Shown: positions 52,098 to 62,516, counted from the stretch's first letter. The stretch: DNA of 64,000 nucleotides from Bacteroidota bacterium (GCA_029237775.1 JAQZBR010000001.1:186001-250000), one strand, 5' to 3'. A program made the numbers and translations. Notes: a model not told the origin generated them from the letters alone.

Positions 52098-54242
52098 CTA
52101 TTTAAGTAGATTATAAACCATCAAACTCGCCAGATAAGCAAGTGCGCTCATATAAAAAAATTGAATGAGTGGCCATTTGATCTTCTTTGTTTCGCGGTAT
52201 ACAATAGCCAACGTACTCATGCACTGCATTGCAAATGCATAAAAGATCAATAACGAAAAGCCGACTGCCATGGAAAATTTCGGAAGCCCTGTTGCCGGAT
52301 TTATTTCCGAGCGCATTTTATCCTGAATAGATTGTGTATTGTCTGCATCACCAACACTGTAAATGGTCGCCATTGTTCCTACAAACACCTCGCGCGCTGC
52401 AAACGAAGTCACAAGTGCAATGCCTATCTTCCAGTCAAAGCCAAGAGGCCTGATTGCGGGCTCTATCGCCTTACCTAATATTCCGGCATAAGAAGCTTCC
52501 AGCTTTTTCGAAGCTATAGCCGAATTCAATTGATCAGGAGATAAGCCCTGAGAGCTTATTTTTTGCGGATAATCTTTTTCTATTTCTTCAAATCTGTTAC
52601 CCGGAGCATGTGAGGAAAGAAACCAGAGTATGATCGAGATCGCGACTATGATCTTTCCTGCATCCCACAAAAACATTTTCACTTTGTCTAAAATGGTGAG
52701 GCCAACCGTTCTCCATTGCGGAGTGCGGTAAACCGGCAGCTCCATGATGAAATAACTCTTTTCTTTCGCACTAAGGATCCACTTCATTACAAGGGCTGCT
52801 CCTATTGCTGCAATAAAACCTATAAGGTAAAGCGACATTAAGATCAATCCCTGGTAGTTGAAAAAACCAAGACGTTGATCCGGAGGAATCACTAAAGAAA
52901 TAAGTAAGGTATAAACAGGTAACCTTGCAGAACAACTCATCAATGGTGTTACCATGATCGTAATGATCCTCTCCTTCCAGTTGCTGATCGTTCGCGCACT
53001 CATAATTGCAGGAACAGCGCACGCCACTCCGCTGATCAAGGGGATCACTGATCTCCCGTTAAGGCCAAACTTGCGTAATAATTTATCCATGATAAAACTA
53101 ACACGCGCCATGTAACCCGTGTCTTCAAGGATAGCTATAAACGCAAAGAGCAATGCGATTTGCGGAACAAATACAACCACCCCGCTCAATCCGGCAAGAA
53201 TCCCACTGACCAGTAAACTGCTAAGCTCACCCGGAGGAAGAGTTTTAGTCGCCCAGTCGGATAATGTAACGAACATCGTTTCTATCCATTCCATCGGAAA
53301 GGCTGCAAGAAAAAATATCGTCTGAAAAATAAAAAACAGAATGGTTAAAAATATAAGATAGCCCCAGATCCTATGTGTTAGAATTCCATCCAGCTTGTGA
53401 CTGAAAGATCTCGATTGAACTGCCGATTTTCGTGTAATACAATCTTCAACGATCCTGTTTATCACTTTGTATCTTTCAACACTTTCCATCGCCTGCAATT
53501 TATTCCTGTCGATCAGAAGTGTGTTAAGCGAATCATGGATCTTATCTGATCGTTTGCTTCGAAATTCCGAGTTAAGGTCTTCAAGATTGTTCGCCATCTG
53601 AAAAGCCATGAAATCGCTTTTCACTTTAACAACGGTTTTCATTCTTTCGATGATCTCCGGTGCAATTTTTTTTATGTCAATGAAATCATAAGAGGGAACA
53701 GGCAAAGGCTGAAGTATTGCTTTTTTCAGATCGTCCAGGCCTTGTTTGCTCCGGGCGCTGATAGCAACAACTTTTACACCCAATCGTTCAGACAAACGAA
53801 CAAGATCTATTATATCTCCTTCCCGCTCCACCATGTCCATCATGTTCAGGGCAAGTATCACAGGGATTTTCAGATCGATAACCTGTGAAACTAAAAAAAG
53901 ATTTCTTTTCAGATTACTTGCATCAGCAACAATAATGGTAAGATCAGGGTGTTCTTCATTCTCTTCGTTGCAGAGCACATCAAATGCAACTCTTTCATCC
54001 AGCGATTTGGGGTAAAGGCTATAAGTACCGGGAAGATCAATAAAGCTCGCGACTACAGAATCATTAAGGCGGGCTGTACCCACCTTTTTGTCAACAGTGA
54101 CACCAGGAAAATTGCCTGTCCGTTGGTTTAATCCGGTGAGCGCATTAAAAAGGGTGGATTTACCGCTGTTGGGATTTCCAACAAGGGCAATTTTAACAGT
54201 ACTTTTTTCCGAAAAATTAACGAGGGATAATATCGGTTCCAC
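52098..54242 (-). CDS. feoB: Ferrous iron transport protein B
   Basis: A 714-residue membrane GTPase. The N-terminal G domain has G1 at residues 22-30 (GNPNSGKST), G3 DLPGTYSL near 70, and G4 NMMD near 127. A helical spacer domain follows to ~270. The membrane part contains the two Gate domains (FVPQIALLFAFIAILEDTGY, and the later AMQCMSTLAIVYRET) and a core CFeoB region with SCSARLPVY. FeoB imports Fe2+ across the inner membrane. feoA lies 10 bp upstream in the same operon; no feoC is visible. Confidence 0.96.
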   Translation of the reverse strand: MEPILSLVNFSEKSTVKIALVGNPNSGKSTLFNALTGLNQRTGNFPGVTVDKKVGTARLNDSVVASFIDLPGTYSLYPKSLDERVAFDVLCNEENEEHPDLTIIVADASNLKRNLFLVSQVIDLKIPVILALNMMDMVEREGDIIDLVRLSERLGVKVVAISARSKQGLDDLKKAILQPLPVPSYDFIDIKKIAPEIIERMKTVVKVKSDFMAFQMANNLEDLNSEFRSKRSDKIHDSLNTLLIDRNKLQAMESVERYKVINRIVEDCITRKSAVQSRSFSHKLDGILTHRIWGYLIFLTILFFIFQTIFFLAAFPMEWIETMFVTLSDWATKTLPPGELSSLLVSGILAGLSGVVVFVPQIALLFAFIAILEDTGYMARVSFIMDKLLRKFGLNGRSVIPLISGVACAVPAIMSARTISNWKERIITIMVTPLMSCSARLPVYTLLISLVIPPDQRLGFFNYQGLILMSLYLIGFIAAIGAALVMKWILSAKEKSYFIMELPVYRTPQWRTVGLTILDKVKMFLWDAGKIIVAISIILWFLSSHAPGNRFEEIEKDYPQKISSQGLSPDQLNSAIASKKLEASYAGILGKAIEPAIRPLGFDWKIGIALVTSFAAREVFVGTMATIYSVGDADNTQSIQDKMRSEINPATGLPKFSMAVGFSLLIFYAFAMQCMSTLAIVYRETKKIKWPLIQFFYMSALAYLASLMVYNLLK

Positions 54243-54252
54243 AATCAGAAAT

Positions 54253-54501
54253 CTAGATCTTCTGCTTTACCGTAGAAACCAGAATTGTTGATGCTTCATC
54301 TTTACGAAGGCTTAGCATATATCCGGAAACAGAAATCGCAATCGGATCACCCAAAGGGGCAACACGATCCAGTTTCACTATTTCACCGGGAGTACAACCC
54401 ATTTCCAAAAGCTTCAATGCCATTAGCTTGTCCGTGAATGAATCAATCACTGCACTTTGTCCAACTTCTAATTGAGATAGATTTTTCAACTTGACCTTCA
54501 T
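54253..54501 (-). CDS. feoA: Ferrous iron transport protein A
   Basis: 82 residues from the ATG at 54501 (MKVKLKNLSQLEVGQSAVI). An ATG at 54519 overlaps the -7 element at 54517-54524 and would be upstream of the expected transcription start. It is a single SH3-like domain with LLEMGCTPGEIVKLDRVAPLG, typical of FeoA. It partners FeoB in iron uptake. Confidence 0.92.
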   Translation of the reverse strand: MKVKLKNLSQLEVGQSAVIDSFTDKLMALKLLEMGCTPGEIVKLDRVAPLGDPIAISVSGYMLSLRKDEASTILVSTVKQKI

Positions 54502-54516
54502 ATTTAAGATTGTATG

Positions 54517-54524
54517 CAAATTTA
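54517..54524 (-). promoter_or_regulatory. -7 element of feoAB
   Basis: TAAATTTG on the minus strand, 15 bp before the feoA ATG at 54501. Its position helps choose that start. Confidence 0.6.
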
Positions 54525-54747
54525 CGCATTTTTAAGGCCTTTCAGAAATAAAAGGGATACCTAAAACAGGGTATTTTAGCTTGGTGGACTGGGAAATTGG
54601 TTGATTAGAAGATTAGGGGGTGATCGGTCATTAGGAGATTGGTTAGGAAGTGAAGAGGCGAATCAGGGGTCTGGAATTTCGCAATCGTTCTCAACACAGC
54701 TTCATACCGCAGCCCAATAACCAATTAACCAATGACTAATCAACTAA

Positions 54748-54870
54748 TCACTTCCAATGAGGACAGTCACCACAACGATTCTTTTTCTTGAACATGTAAC
54801 AACCGGAAAAAGTAACGCTTGCACCCAGAAGTGCCAAAATGAGAGTATATCTTTTGAAGCGAAAATTCAT
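54748..54870 (-). CDS. Small lipoprotein with C-terminal CGDCPHW motif
   Basis: A 40-residue open frame from the ATG at 54870 to TGA at 54748-54750. It starts MNFRFKRYTLILALLGASV, a lipoprotein signal with the lipidated cysteine in FSGC at residue ~24. It continues with a Lys-rich stretch and ends CGDCPHWK, a paired-cysteine motif. Small lipoproteins with a CxxCPxW-type end are known in Bacteroidota but have no established function. The C-x-x-C pair could bind metal, which would fit its position upstream of feoAB in the same direction; this is inference. The 54525-54747 gap before it holds only degenerate 'gattag' type sequence. Confidence 0.7.
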   Translation of the reverse strand: MNFRFKRYTLILALLGASVTFSGCYMFKKKNRCGDCPHWK

Positions 54871-54977
54871 GTCAGAAGGCTTTGTATTACAAATATACGA
54901 ATTAGTTCTCCATTAATCTCGGGGCTTGATTCCCATTAATTATTTATTCTTATTTTTATGAAAATTTTAAACCACTG

Positions 54978-55718
54978 ATGAAGATCTTCTACCATTTCGG
55001 CAGGTATTTTATGCTGATTAAAAGGGCTTTCGGTAAACCGGAAAAGATCTCGATCTACATCAGCCGGATCTTTGAAGAGATGAACTTACTGGGAATCGGT
55101 TCTCTCGGCATTGTTGCCATCATCTCCGTTTTTATGGGTGCCGTTATCACCATCCAATCGGCCTTTAATTTCGAAAGTCCGCTGATTCCTCTGTACGCTG
55201 TCGGTGTTGCCGTGCGTGATTCAATGATCCTTGAATTTTCACCTGCCATCGTGAGCTTGATCCTTGCCGGGAAAGTAGGGTCCAGCATCGCATCTGAGAT
55301 TGGTACAATGCGTGTTTCCGAACAGATTGATGCCCTTGAGATCATGGGGATAAACTCAGCCGGCTACCTTGTATTCCCTAAGATTGTTGCATCTGTACTT
55401 TTTAACCCGATTCTTGTTGTGTTTTCCATGTTTCTAGGAATTCTTGGCGGTTATATATTCGGAATGATGGCTGGCGTTGTCACAGATTACGAGTACATCT
55501 ACGGGATCACTTATCAGTTCCGTCCATACAATGTGATGTATGCACTTATTAAATCCATTGTATTTGCTTTTATAATCGCTTCAGTTCCGGCATACCACGG
55601 ATATTATACCAGCGGTGGCGCTCTTGAAGTGGGAAGATCCAGCACAAAAGGTGTTGTGTACAGCAGTGTATTGATCCTTGCATTCGATTTAATCCTGACT
55701 CAATTGTTACTGGCATGA
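54978..55718 (+). CDS. mlaE: Lipid-transport ABC permease MlaE
   Basis: A 246-residue MlaE/YrbE (DUF140) permease with about five membrane helices. VRDSMILEFSPAIVSLILAG, EIGTMRVSEQIDALEIMGIN and AYHGYYTSGGALEVGRSST are family hallmarks. With MlaF it drives phospholipid transport that maintains outer-membrane lipid asymmetry. It overlaps mlaF by 4 bp (ATGA). Confidence 0.95.
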   Translation: MKIFYHFGRYFMLIKRAFGKPEKISIYISRIFEEMNLLGIGSLGIVAIISVFMGAVITIQSAFNFESPLIPLYAVGVAVRDSMILEFSPAIVSLILAGKVGSSIASEIGTMRVSEQIDALEIMGINSAGYLVFPKIVASVLFNPILVVFSMFLGILGGYIFGMMAGVVTDYEYIYGITYQFRPYNVMYALIKSIVFAFIIASVPAYHGYYTSGGALEVGRSSTKGVVYSSVLILAFDLILTQLLLA

Positions 55719-56467
55719 TCGAGATCAAAAATATTTCAAAATCATTTTCGGGACGAAATGTCCTGAATGATATTTCCTTTACTTTCCAGACAGGAAAAAC
55801 CAATATGATCATTGGTGAAAGCGGATCAGGAAAAACCACTTTACTGAAATGTATGGTTGGTCTGAACGAGATCAACGAAGGCCAAATACTTTATGACGGG
55901 CGCAGTTTTACAGAGCTCGATTTTAAACACAAAAAAGAAATCCGCAAAGAGATTGGAATGCTTTTTCAGGGTGGTGCTTTATTCGATTCTAAAACAGTTG
56001 AGGAGAATGTAGTGTTTCCTCTCTCCATGTTCACCGATATGAGCGAAAGTGAAAAACGCGATCGTGCTAATTTTTGCCTTCAGCGTGTAAATCTCTTAAA
56101 TGCCAATAATCTCTTTCCTTCGGAAATAAGCGGTGGTATGAAAAAGCGTGTTGCCATTGCAAGAGCAATTGCAGTACAACCAAAATATCTGTTCTGTGAT
56201 GAGCCTAATTCAGGCCTTGATCCGAAAACATCCATTGTGATCGATAATCTCATCAAAGAGATCACTGAAGAATATAATATCACGACTATTGTGATCACTC
56301 ATGACATGAACTCCGTAATAGAGATTGGCGACCGCATCATGTTTATCTATAAAGGCAACAAACACTGGGAAGGCACAAAAGAAGAGATCCTCAAGACATC
56401 AAATCAAGAGGTATGTGATTTTGTGTATGCAACAAAATTTATGAAGGACCTGAAAACGAAATTCTGA
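55715..56467 (+). CDS. mlaF: Lipid-transport ABC ATP-binding protein MlaF
   Basis: A 250-residue ABC ATPase. Walker A GESGSGKT is at residues 34-41, the Q-loop is in MLFQGGALF, the signature is SGGMKKRVAIARA, and Walker B is LFCDEPNSGLD, followed by a His switch (VITHDM). Its start overlaps the mlaE stop. No mlaD gene follows; transcription ends in a terminator 27 bp downstream, so the substrate-binding subunit is encoded elsewhere. Confidence 0.95.
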   Translation: MIEIKNISKSFSGRNVLNDISFTFQTGKTNMIIGESGSGKTTLLKCMVGLNEINEGQILYDGRSFTELDFKHKKEIRKEIGMLFQGGALFDSKTVEENVVFPLSMFTDMSESEKRDRANFCLQRVNLLNANNLFPSEISGGMKKRVAIARAIAVQPKYLFCDEPNSGLDPKTSIVIDNLIKEITEEYNITTIVITHDMNSVIEIGDRIMFIYKGNKHWEGTKEEILKTSNQEVCDFVYATKFMKDLKTKF

Positions 56468-56493
56468 TCAAGCTTTGTTTCCCTTATAAAACA

Positions 56494-56527
56494 AAAAAGT
56501 CCCGCCTCATTTGAAGCGGGACTTTTT
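56494..56527. terminator. Bidirectional terminator between mlaF and a T9SS gene
   Basis: aaaaagtcccgc (56494-56505) pairs with gcgggacttttt (56516-56527), loop ctcatttgaa. The A and T flanks make it usable in both directions, serving two convergent genes. Confidence 0.9.
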
Positions 56528-56545
56528 ATTTATGTTAAAAACTGA

Positions 56546-57901
56546 CTATTTAGCAACAGTCATCTTCTTAGTTACTTTATTTCCATCAACAGTTAATGAA
56601 TAGAAATACATTCCAGATGTAAAGTTCTCGGTAACATCAACTGAATAATTTCCAGCGCCTAAGTTAGATTGTGTTTTTTCAAACACTTTCACACCAGCAA
56701 CGTTGTAGATCGCTAAAGAAACATTGTTAGCAGATGATTTCAACTGGTAGTTGATCTTTGTGCTGTTTGTCATTGGGTTTGGAACGTTCTGGCCCAAAGT
56801 AAATTTGCTTGCAACCTCGTTTACTCCAACAGAAGTGTTTGAGTAGATAGAATAATAGATCAACGGTGCAGTAGTTAAATTACCCCATAATGAGTTATTG
56901 TAAGTTGAAGGGTATAATGCATGACGTTGCTCCATGTAATAAGAAGCACCCATGTTCCAACCATCAGGATCAATTTGCTGTGGCTCGTAATCAGACACTG
57001 CAGCAACCTGAGGTGATGTCTGAGACCAGATCATACCTGCAAAACCGTTAACCTGCTGTGCATCCGGAGATCCGTCAAAGCTGTAAGAAACATCCCCTGT
57101 GTTGTGAGTTCCACCCGGTACGAACGTATAAAAACAAGAAACGATCTTACCTGCCGGAATGTTTGCAATCTGTGGCAAAGCAATAGAGATCACTTTTGAA
57201 TAACCTGCACCCTGAGATGCGTCATCATCAGTTAACACATATTTAATCAGCTTCATATTCGCTGCAGGAGCTGCAGCTTTTACTTTATTTCCGATAGCAG
57301 CGGTGTAACCAGAAACTTTTGGCCCAATGATAGAAGTTCTCCAGGTGCTGATAGGTGAAACCCAGATAGAACCTGTTGATCTTTTAGAGAAAACAGTCGT
57401 CTGGCTGGAATCACCCCAAACAAGCCATGTATAAAGTGTATCTACGTCAGTGGTTACTTTCACATAAGACCCGATGATCTGAATAGAATCGATGCTGTAT
57501 GCTTCAGAAGCTGTTAAGATGGGTGTGAAAGAAGGATCAAGGTTAGGAGATTTTGGATCTAAAACAGAACCCAACATGATGTTTCCAACGGTTTCTGTAC
57601 TGGTTCCGCTGGAAACCCTTGTAGTGGAGTCCATATAAATTACGCTTAAGAAATTTCCCTGACTCTGTCCCGCAGAAGCGCCTGTAAGGTCAATTCCAAA
57701 GTTGTTCATAATATCACCAACCGGTTCAACCCAATACTTAGGCCCTAATACCCTGTCAGGAGAATTATAAGTGGTAAGTGGCGCTTTAGCATTCGCTGGC
57801 TTTTGAGCTCTGTTTAAAGAACCTTCCGGCATGAACGAACCCTGAGCCATGATCGATCCACAAAAGATGAATCCGACCGCTAATGAGTAAATTTTTTTCA
57901 T
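56546..57901 (-). CDS. T9SS-exported protein of unknown function (paralog 1)
   Basis: A 451-residue secreted protein with a signal peptide (1-19, ending SIMAQ). The mature part is beta-rich with no recognised catalytic domain. The C-terminal ~90 residues start SVGVNEVASKFTLGQNVPNP and end VTKKMTVAK, a type A T9SS domain. It is similar in length, layout and C-terminus to its neighbour at 58046-59332, suggesting a tandem duplication. Confidence 0.85.
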   Translation of the reverse strand: MKKIYSLAVGFIFCGSIMAQGSFMPEGSLNRAQKPANAKAPLTTYNSPDRVLGPKYWVEPVGDIMNNFGIDLTGASAGQSQGNFLSVIYMDSTTRVSSGTSTETVGNIMLGSVLDPKSPNLDPSFTPILTASEAYSIDSIQIIGSYVKVTTDVDTLYTWLVWGDSSQTTVFSKRSTGSIWVSPISTWRTSIIGPKVSGYTAAIGNKVKAAAPAANMKLIKYVLTDDDASQGAGYSKVISIALPQIANIPAGKIVSCFYTFVPGGTHNTGDVSYSFDGSPDAQQVNGFAGMIWSQTSPQVAAVSDYEPQQIDPDGWNMGASYYMEQRHALYPSTYNNSLWGNLTTAPLIYYSIYSNTSVGVNEVASKFTLGQNVPNPMTNSTKINYQLKSSANNVSLAIYNVAGVKVFEKTQSNLGAGNYSVDVTENFTSGMYFYSLTVDGNKVTKKMTVAK

Positions 57902-57994
57902 TTTGTATGGTTTAAGTTAATGATGAATATTTATTGAAACACTAAATTAATATAAATCTCCGGTAAAACAAATACCGGTAAATGTTAAAAAAAC

Positions 57995-58028
57995 AAAGAT
58001 CCCCAAAAAATTAATTTTGGGGATCTTT
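57995..58028 (-). terminator. Terminator downstream of T9SS paralog 2
   Basis: aaagatccccaaaa (57995-58008) pairs perfectly with ttttggggatcttt (58015-58028), loop aattaa. The whole 34 bp is palindromic. It lies 17 bp after the stop at 58046. Confidence 0.9.
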
Positions 58029-58045
58029 AAAAATAAGAGGTTAGA

Positions 58046-59332
58046 TTACTTAACCACTACCATTTTCATAGTAGATGTTGTGTTTTCACCAACTGTTAAA
58101 GTGTAATAGTAAACACCTGCAGCTAAGTCAGCAGCGTTCACAGTTAATGTGTGAGCTCCGGCAGACTGAGTTCCTTCAGACTGTGCAGCAATTTTCTTAC
58201 CTGTTACATCATAAACTGATAAAGATACAGCTGCTGATTTTTCAAGCTGATAAGAAATTGTAGCAAGTGTGCTGAAAGGGTTTGGCATGTTCTGAGCAAC
58301 TTTAACACCGTCTACGAATTCGTTAACACCAATACTTGTGGTGTTATCAAGACGGAAATATACGCTGTGGTTCTCAAATGAATAACCAGTGTTGTATGCT
58401 AAAGATGGTAAGAAATAACCGTTCCAACCTTGTGCATTAACATCATAACGAACATCTTGCTCAAGAATGTAAGACATATTCATGTCACCAGCATTTGTGC
58501 TTCCATTACCATAGTAAGACTGGTCAGTGTTATCACCATTTTGTTCCAAAGAAACAAGATAGAAAGCATTTTTGTCTTCGCTAACGATATCAGTCTGAGT
58601 CCAGGTATAACCCGGGATAAAGCTGATAACTGCACCGATCTTTTTACCACCTGTCTGAACTGGGATTCCAGGAGTTGCTGCAAGCATTAAAGCATTGAAG
58701 CTGCTAGTATCTAAATCAGTCAAAGGAATTTTGATCTCTTTTAATACTGTAACTCCACTTGCTCCACCAATCATTAATTCATTTGCAGGCTGATTGTAAG
58801 TGATATCCTGGTAATAAACCTGTGGAGGACCGGTCAACTGATAGTTAAGACCTAAGTTTTCTTTGATGATCTGGATTTTAACAGTATCAACTACTGTAGG
58901 ATCTGTGTTTCTGATATAAGCATATTCGAAACCGATTGAATCCATTAAATAGTTGTCAGTCATACCAAAAGGGTTAACCGGATCAAAACGAGGATCAAGA
59001 TAAACTGCTGCTTTGTGAGTCCATGTAGCAACAGGATTGTTGTTTGCATCAAGACCTAAAGTGATTGTAGAATCAGGGAATAGGTTCATGAAATTGATTA
59101 CAGCCATATCCGGTGTTAAACCGTTGTTAGAATCATCAAGGTCACGACCGTAGTTGAACCAGAACGGCCCGCCTGCTCTTGACGTTGAGTGTAATTTAGC
59201 TGAAGGATCATTCGTCCCTTTTAATTTAGGATTAACAGTAGTTTTGCCAGGAGCAACAGTATTAACTGTTCTCTGTGCGTTTACTGAAAAAACAATTGCT
59301 GTAGCTGCAATTAAGGTGTAAAATTTTTTCAT
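58046..59332 (-). CDS. T9SS-exported protein of unknown function (paralog 2)
   Basis: A 428-residue secreted protein with a signal peptide (1-19, ending FSVNAQ). A beta-rich body of unknown function is followed by a type A T9SS domain at the C-terminus (SIGVNEFVDGVKVAQNMPNP ... TSTMKMVVVK). Like paralog 1, the T9SS domain is introduced by a (T)S(I/V)GVNE linker. It has a well-formed promoter and its own terminator, so it is a single transcript. Confidence 0.85.
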   Translation of the reverse strand: MKKFYTLIAATAIVFSVNAQRTVNTVAPGKTTVNPKLKGTNDPSAKLHSTSRAGGPFWFNYGRDLDDSNNGLTPDMAVINFMNLFPDSTITLGLDANNNPVATWTHKAAVYLDPRFDPVNPFGMTDNYLMDSIGFEYAYIRNTDPTVVDTVKIQIIKENLGLNYQLTGPPQVYYQDITYNQPANELMIGGASGVTVLKEIKIPLTDLDTSSFNALMLAATPGIPVQTGGKKIGAVISFIPGYTWTQTDIVSEDKNAFYLVSLEQNGDNTDQSYYGNGSTNAGDMNMSYILEQDVRYDVNAQGWNGYFLPSLAYNTGYSFENHSVYFRLDNTTSIGVNEFVDGVKVAQNMPNPFSTLATISYQLEKSAAVSLSVYDVTGKKIAAQSEGTQSAGAHTLTVNAADLAAGVYYYTLTVGENTTSTMKMVVVK

Positions 59333-59369
59333 TTGTTATTTTTTTAATTTTAAGATTAATTAAGGAGCC

Positions 59370-59398
59370 CAAATATATGGTTTTTATTTAACACAAAA
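59370..59398 (-). promoter_or_regulatory. Promoter of T9SS paralog 2
   Basis: On the minus strand TTTTG (59394-59398) is followed 16 bp later by TATATTTG (59370-59377), matching the Bacteroidota -33/-7 pair. The ATG is at 59332, giving a ~30-nt leader. The rest of the 59333-59600 gap is AT-rich without other signals apart from the gcvP terminator. Confidence 0.65.
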
Positions 59399-59554
59399 AA
59401 GGGCGGTAAAAGATTTTACTAAGCAAGGCTTAGGTGTTCAAATTAATTTGTTCGCGCGGATTCCTTTTTTTAGAAGTGAGGGGATGATGAATTCAAAGTT
59501 AACACATGAATTTACTTTTTCCAAATTATTTTTACAATTTTTTATAAGTAAATA

Positions 59555-59582
59555 AAAAAGGCCGTGCATTCACGGCCTTTTT
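59555..59582 (-). terminator. Terminator of gcvP
   Basis: aaaaaggccgtg (59555-59566) pairs with cacggccttttt (59571-59582), loop catt, 18 bp after the gcvP stop. Confidence 0.9.
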
Positions 59583-59600
59583 CAAACAAATAAATTATGA

Positions 59601-62495
59601 CTAAGCGTTCTCAAGCTCAGCCGCTTCAATATAGCTTTCGATAGGAGGACAAGCACAGATCAGATTTCTGTCGCCAAAAGCATTATCAACCCTTGCAACG
59701 CTTGGCCAGAACTTGGTGTCTCTTACCCAGGTTAAAGGATATACTGCTTTTTCACGTGAATAAGAATGCTTCCAGTCGCTGGTGATCACCGCCTTAGCTG
59801 TATGAGGGGCATTCTTTATTACGTTATCTTCTTTGTCGGCTTTGCCTGAAATGATCTCATCTATCTCTTTTTTAATGGAGATCATCGCTGAACAAAAGCG
59901 GTCAAGCTCTTCTTTTGATTCACTTTCTGTTGGCTCAACCATTAATGTATCATGAACAGGGAATGCAACAGTTGGAGCGTGGAAGCCATAATCCATTAAT
60001 CTTTTAGCGATATCACCAACTTCAATTCCCGCTTCACGCTTAAACGAAACACAATCAAGGATCATCTCATGAGCACAACGACCGTTCTTTCCGCTATACA
60101 AAGTCTGAAAGTGTCCTTTCAATGAATCCTTGATATAATTTGCATTAAGGATCGCCATCTTGGTTGCTTCTGTAACCCCTTCGCCACCGAGCATTTTAAT
60201 ATACCCGTAAGAGATAAGTAGGATCAGTGAACTTCCGAAAGGAGCTGCAGAAACCGCAGAAATTCCTTTTTCACCACCGGTTTTCACCAGGACGTGTGAT
60301 GGAAGGAAAGGAACTAGCTGCTTTGCAACACCGATGGGGCCCATTCCCGGACCTCCTCCACCGTGAGGAATAGCAAACGTTTTATGTAAATTCAAATGAC
60401 AAACATCCGCACCGATATTTCCCGGACTTGTCAGTCCAACCTGTGCATTCATGTTGGCTCCGTCCATGTAAACCTGTCCGCCATTTTCATGAATGATATT
60501 CGTGATCTCAATGATGCTTTCTTCGTAAACACCGTGTGTGCTTGGATATGTTACCATCAAGCAGGAGAGATTATCCTTGTGAAGAACTGCTTTTTCACGC
60601 ATGTCGTTCACATCAATGTTCCCTTTTTCATCACATTTAACAAGTACGATCTTCATTCCGCACATCGCAGCGCTTGCAGGATTCGTTCCATGAGCGGATG
60701 TTGGAATTAAAGCAATATTACGATGATGGTCACCTCTTGACTGATGATACGCCTGAATAACCAATAAACCTGCATACTCTCCCTGTGCACCACTGTTCGG
60801 CTGGAAGCTCATTTTAGCGAAACCTGTGATCTCACTAAGATTGCGATCAAGCTCTTCGATCATCTCGATGTAACCTGCCGCCTGCTCAATTGGCACAAAA
60901 GGGTGGATATTAGCAAATTCAGGCCATGTGATTGGCATTAATTCTGAAGCAGCATTTAATTTCATTGTACACGATCCAAGAGAGATCATTGAATGAGTCA
61001 GGGAAAGATCTTTATTCTCAAGGCGTTTGATATAACGCATCATTTCAGATTCCGAGTGGTAGGTATTGAAAACAGGATGCTGAAGTATTTCCGATTTACG
61101 AACCTCAATTGCTGCTTTCTGTGCAAAAACGATTTCCTGAGTTACTTTAGTTGCCGGTTTTCCTGCTGCTTTCGCGAAAATGTCAATAATTGCATTCAGG
61201 TCATTTGCATCTGTTGTTTGATCAAGCGCTATGCAAACGCAGCAATTATCAACGTAACGAAAATTGATATGTGAACCGATAGCCAGGTTGTGAATCATTC
61301 CTTCAGAAACACCTTTTGGCAGAATTACTTTGATCGTATCAAAAAACTGATCGTTCTCGATCACATAACCCAGTTTTTTTAATTCAGCAGAAAGTGCCAC
61401 AGCAGAAAGATGCACCTGTTCTGCAATTCCTTTGATTCCTTTAGGACCATGATACACCGCGTACATGCTTGCCATGATCGCAAGCAGTGCCTGTGCGGTA
61501 CAAATATTTGAGGTCGCCTTATCCCTGCGGATATGCTGCTCACGTGTTTGTAAAGCCATACGCAACGCAGGGTTACCATTTGCATCAACGGATACACCGA
61601 TAATACGTCCCGGAATGATGCGCTTATATTCTTCGCGGCAGGCAAAATAAGCTGCATGAGGCCCACCATAACCCATTGGTACTCCAAAACGCTGGGTATT
61701 ACCAACAACAACGTCAGCGCCCCATTCACCCGGTGGAGTTAATAGAACAAGACTTAATATATCGGCAGCTACTGCAATTGCAATATTTGTCTCTTTGGCT
61801 TTCTTCGCGAAAGCGGCATAATCATTCACTTTTCCATCAACAGACGGATACTGTAACATCACTCCATAAACAGAAGCATCAAGGCTCACCGATTTCCAGT
61901 CTCCAATGATCAGCTCAATTCCCATTGGTGTTGAGCGTGTCTTTAAAAGATCGATCGTCTGCGGATAACATTCATCTGAAACAAAGAACTTATTTGCTCC
62001 TGCTTTAATCTGATCGCGTGTACGGTTATTGAACAACATGGCCATCGCTTCAGCGGCAGCAGTTGCTTCATCAAGCAAAGAAGCGTTTGCGATCTCCATA
62101 CCTGTAAGATCCATTACCATTGTTTGGTAGTTCAACAAAGCTTCAAGTCTACCCTGAGCAATTTCCGCCTGATACGGAGTGTAAGCTGTATACCAGCCCG
62201 GATTCTCAAGAATGTTGCGTTGAATTACCGGTGGCACAATTGTACCGCTGTATCCAAGGCCAATATATGTTTTGAAGACTTTATTTTTTGCTGCAATTCC
62301 GCGCAGATGCTTGTGATATTCGAATTCAGTCATCCCTTTCGCCAGATTCAAAGGCTTTTTCAGGCGAATAGCTGATGGGATTGTCTGGTCGATAAGCGCA
62401 TCAACCGAGTCAGCATTTATTTTCGAAAGCATTGCTGTAACATCGTTGCTACGCGGACCATTATGGCGGTTCACAAATTTGTCAGTAGTGATCAT
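59601..62495 (-). CDS. gcvP: Glycine dehydrogenase (decarboxylating), P protein
   Basis: About 964 residues from the ATG at 62495 ([18 protein letters not shown]). An ATG at 62519 overlaps the -7 element and is rejected. It is the full fused two-domain P protein. The N-terminal half includes [20 protein letters not shown]; the C-terminal half has the PLP lysine in [18 protein letters not shown]. It decarboxylates glycine and passes the aminomethyl group to the H protein of the glycine cleavage system. gcvT and gcvH are not in the window, as is common in Bacteroidota. Confidence 0.96.
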   Translation of the reverse strand: MITTDKFVNRHNGPRSNDVTAMLSKINADSVDALIDQTIPSAIRLKKPLNLAKGMTEFEYHKHLRGIAAKNKVFKTYIGLGYSGTIVPPVIQRNILENPGWYTAYTPYQAEIAQGRLEALLNYQTMVMDLTGMEIANASLLDEATAAAEAMAMLFNNRTRDQIKAGANKFFVSDECYPQTIDLLKTRSTPMGIELIIGDWKSVSLDASVYGVMLQYPSVDGKVNDYAAFAKKAKETNIAIAVAADILSLVLLTPPGEWGADVVVGNTQRFGVPMGYGGPHAAYFACREEYKRIIPGRIIGVSVDANGNPALRMALQTREQHIRRDKATSNICTAQALLAIMASMYAVYHGPKGIKGIAEQVHLSAVALSAELKKLGYVIENDQFFDTIKVILPKGVSEGMIHNLAIGSHINFRYVDNCCVCIALDQTTDANDLNAIIDIFAKAAGKPATKVTQEIVFAQKAAIEVRKSEILQHPVFNTYHSESEMMRYIKRLENKDLSLTHSMISLGSCTMKLNAASELMPITWPEFANIHPFVPIEQAAGYIEMIEELDRNLSEITGFAKMSFQPNSGAQGEYAGLLVIQAYHQSRGDHHRNIALIPTSAHGTNPASAAMCGMKIVLVKCDEKGNIDVNDMREKAVLHKDNLSCLMVTYPSTHGVYEESIIEITNIIHENGGQVYMDGANMNAQVGLTSPGNIGADVCHLNLHKTFAIPHGGGGPGMGPIGVAKQLVPFLPSHVLVKTGGEKGISAVSAAPFGSSLILLISYGYIKMLGGEGVTEATKMAILNANYIKDSLKGHFQTLYSGKNGRCAHEMILDCVSFKREAGIEVGDIAKRLMDYGFHAPTVAFPVHDTLMVEPTESESKEELDRFCSAMISIKKEIDEIISGKADKEDNVIKNAPHTAKAVITSDWKHSYSREKAVYPLTWVRDTKFWPSVARVDNAFGDRNLICACPPIESYIEAAELENA

Positions 62496-62516
62496 GATAG
62501 TTTTTTTTAAGGAGTA

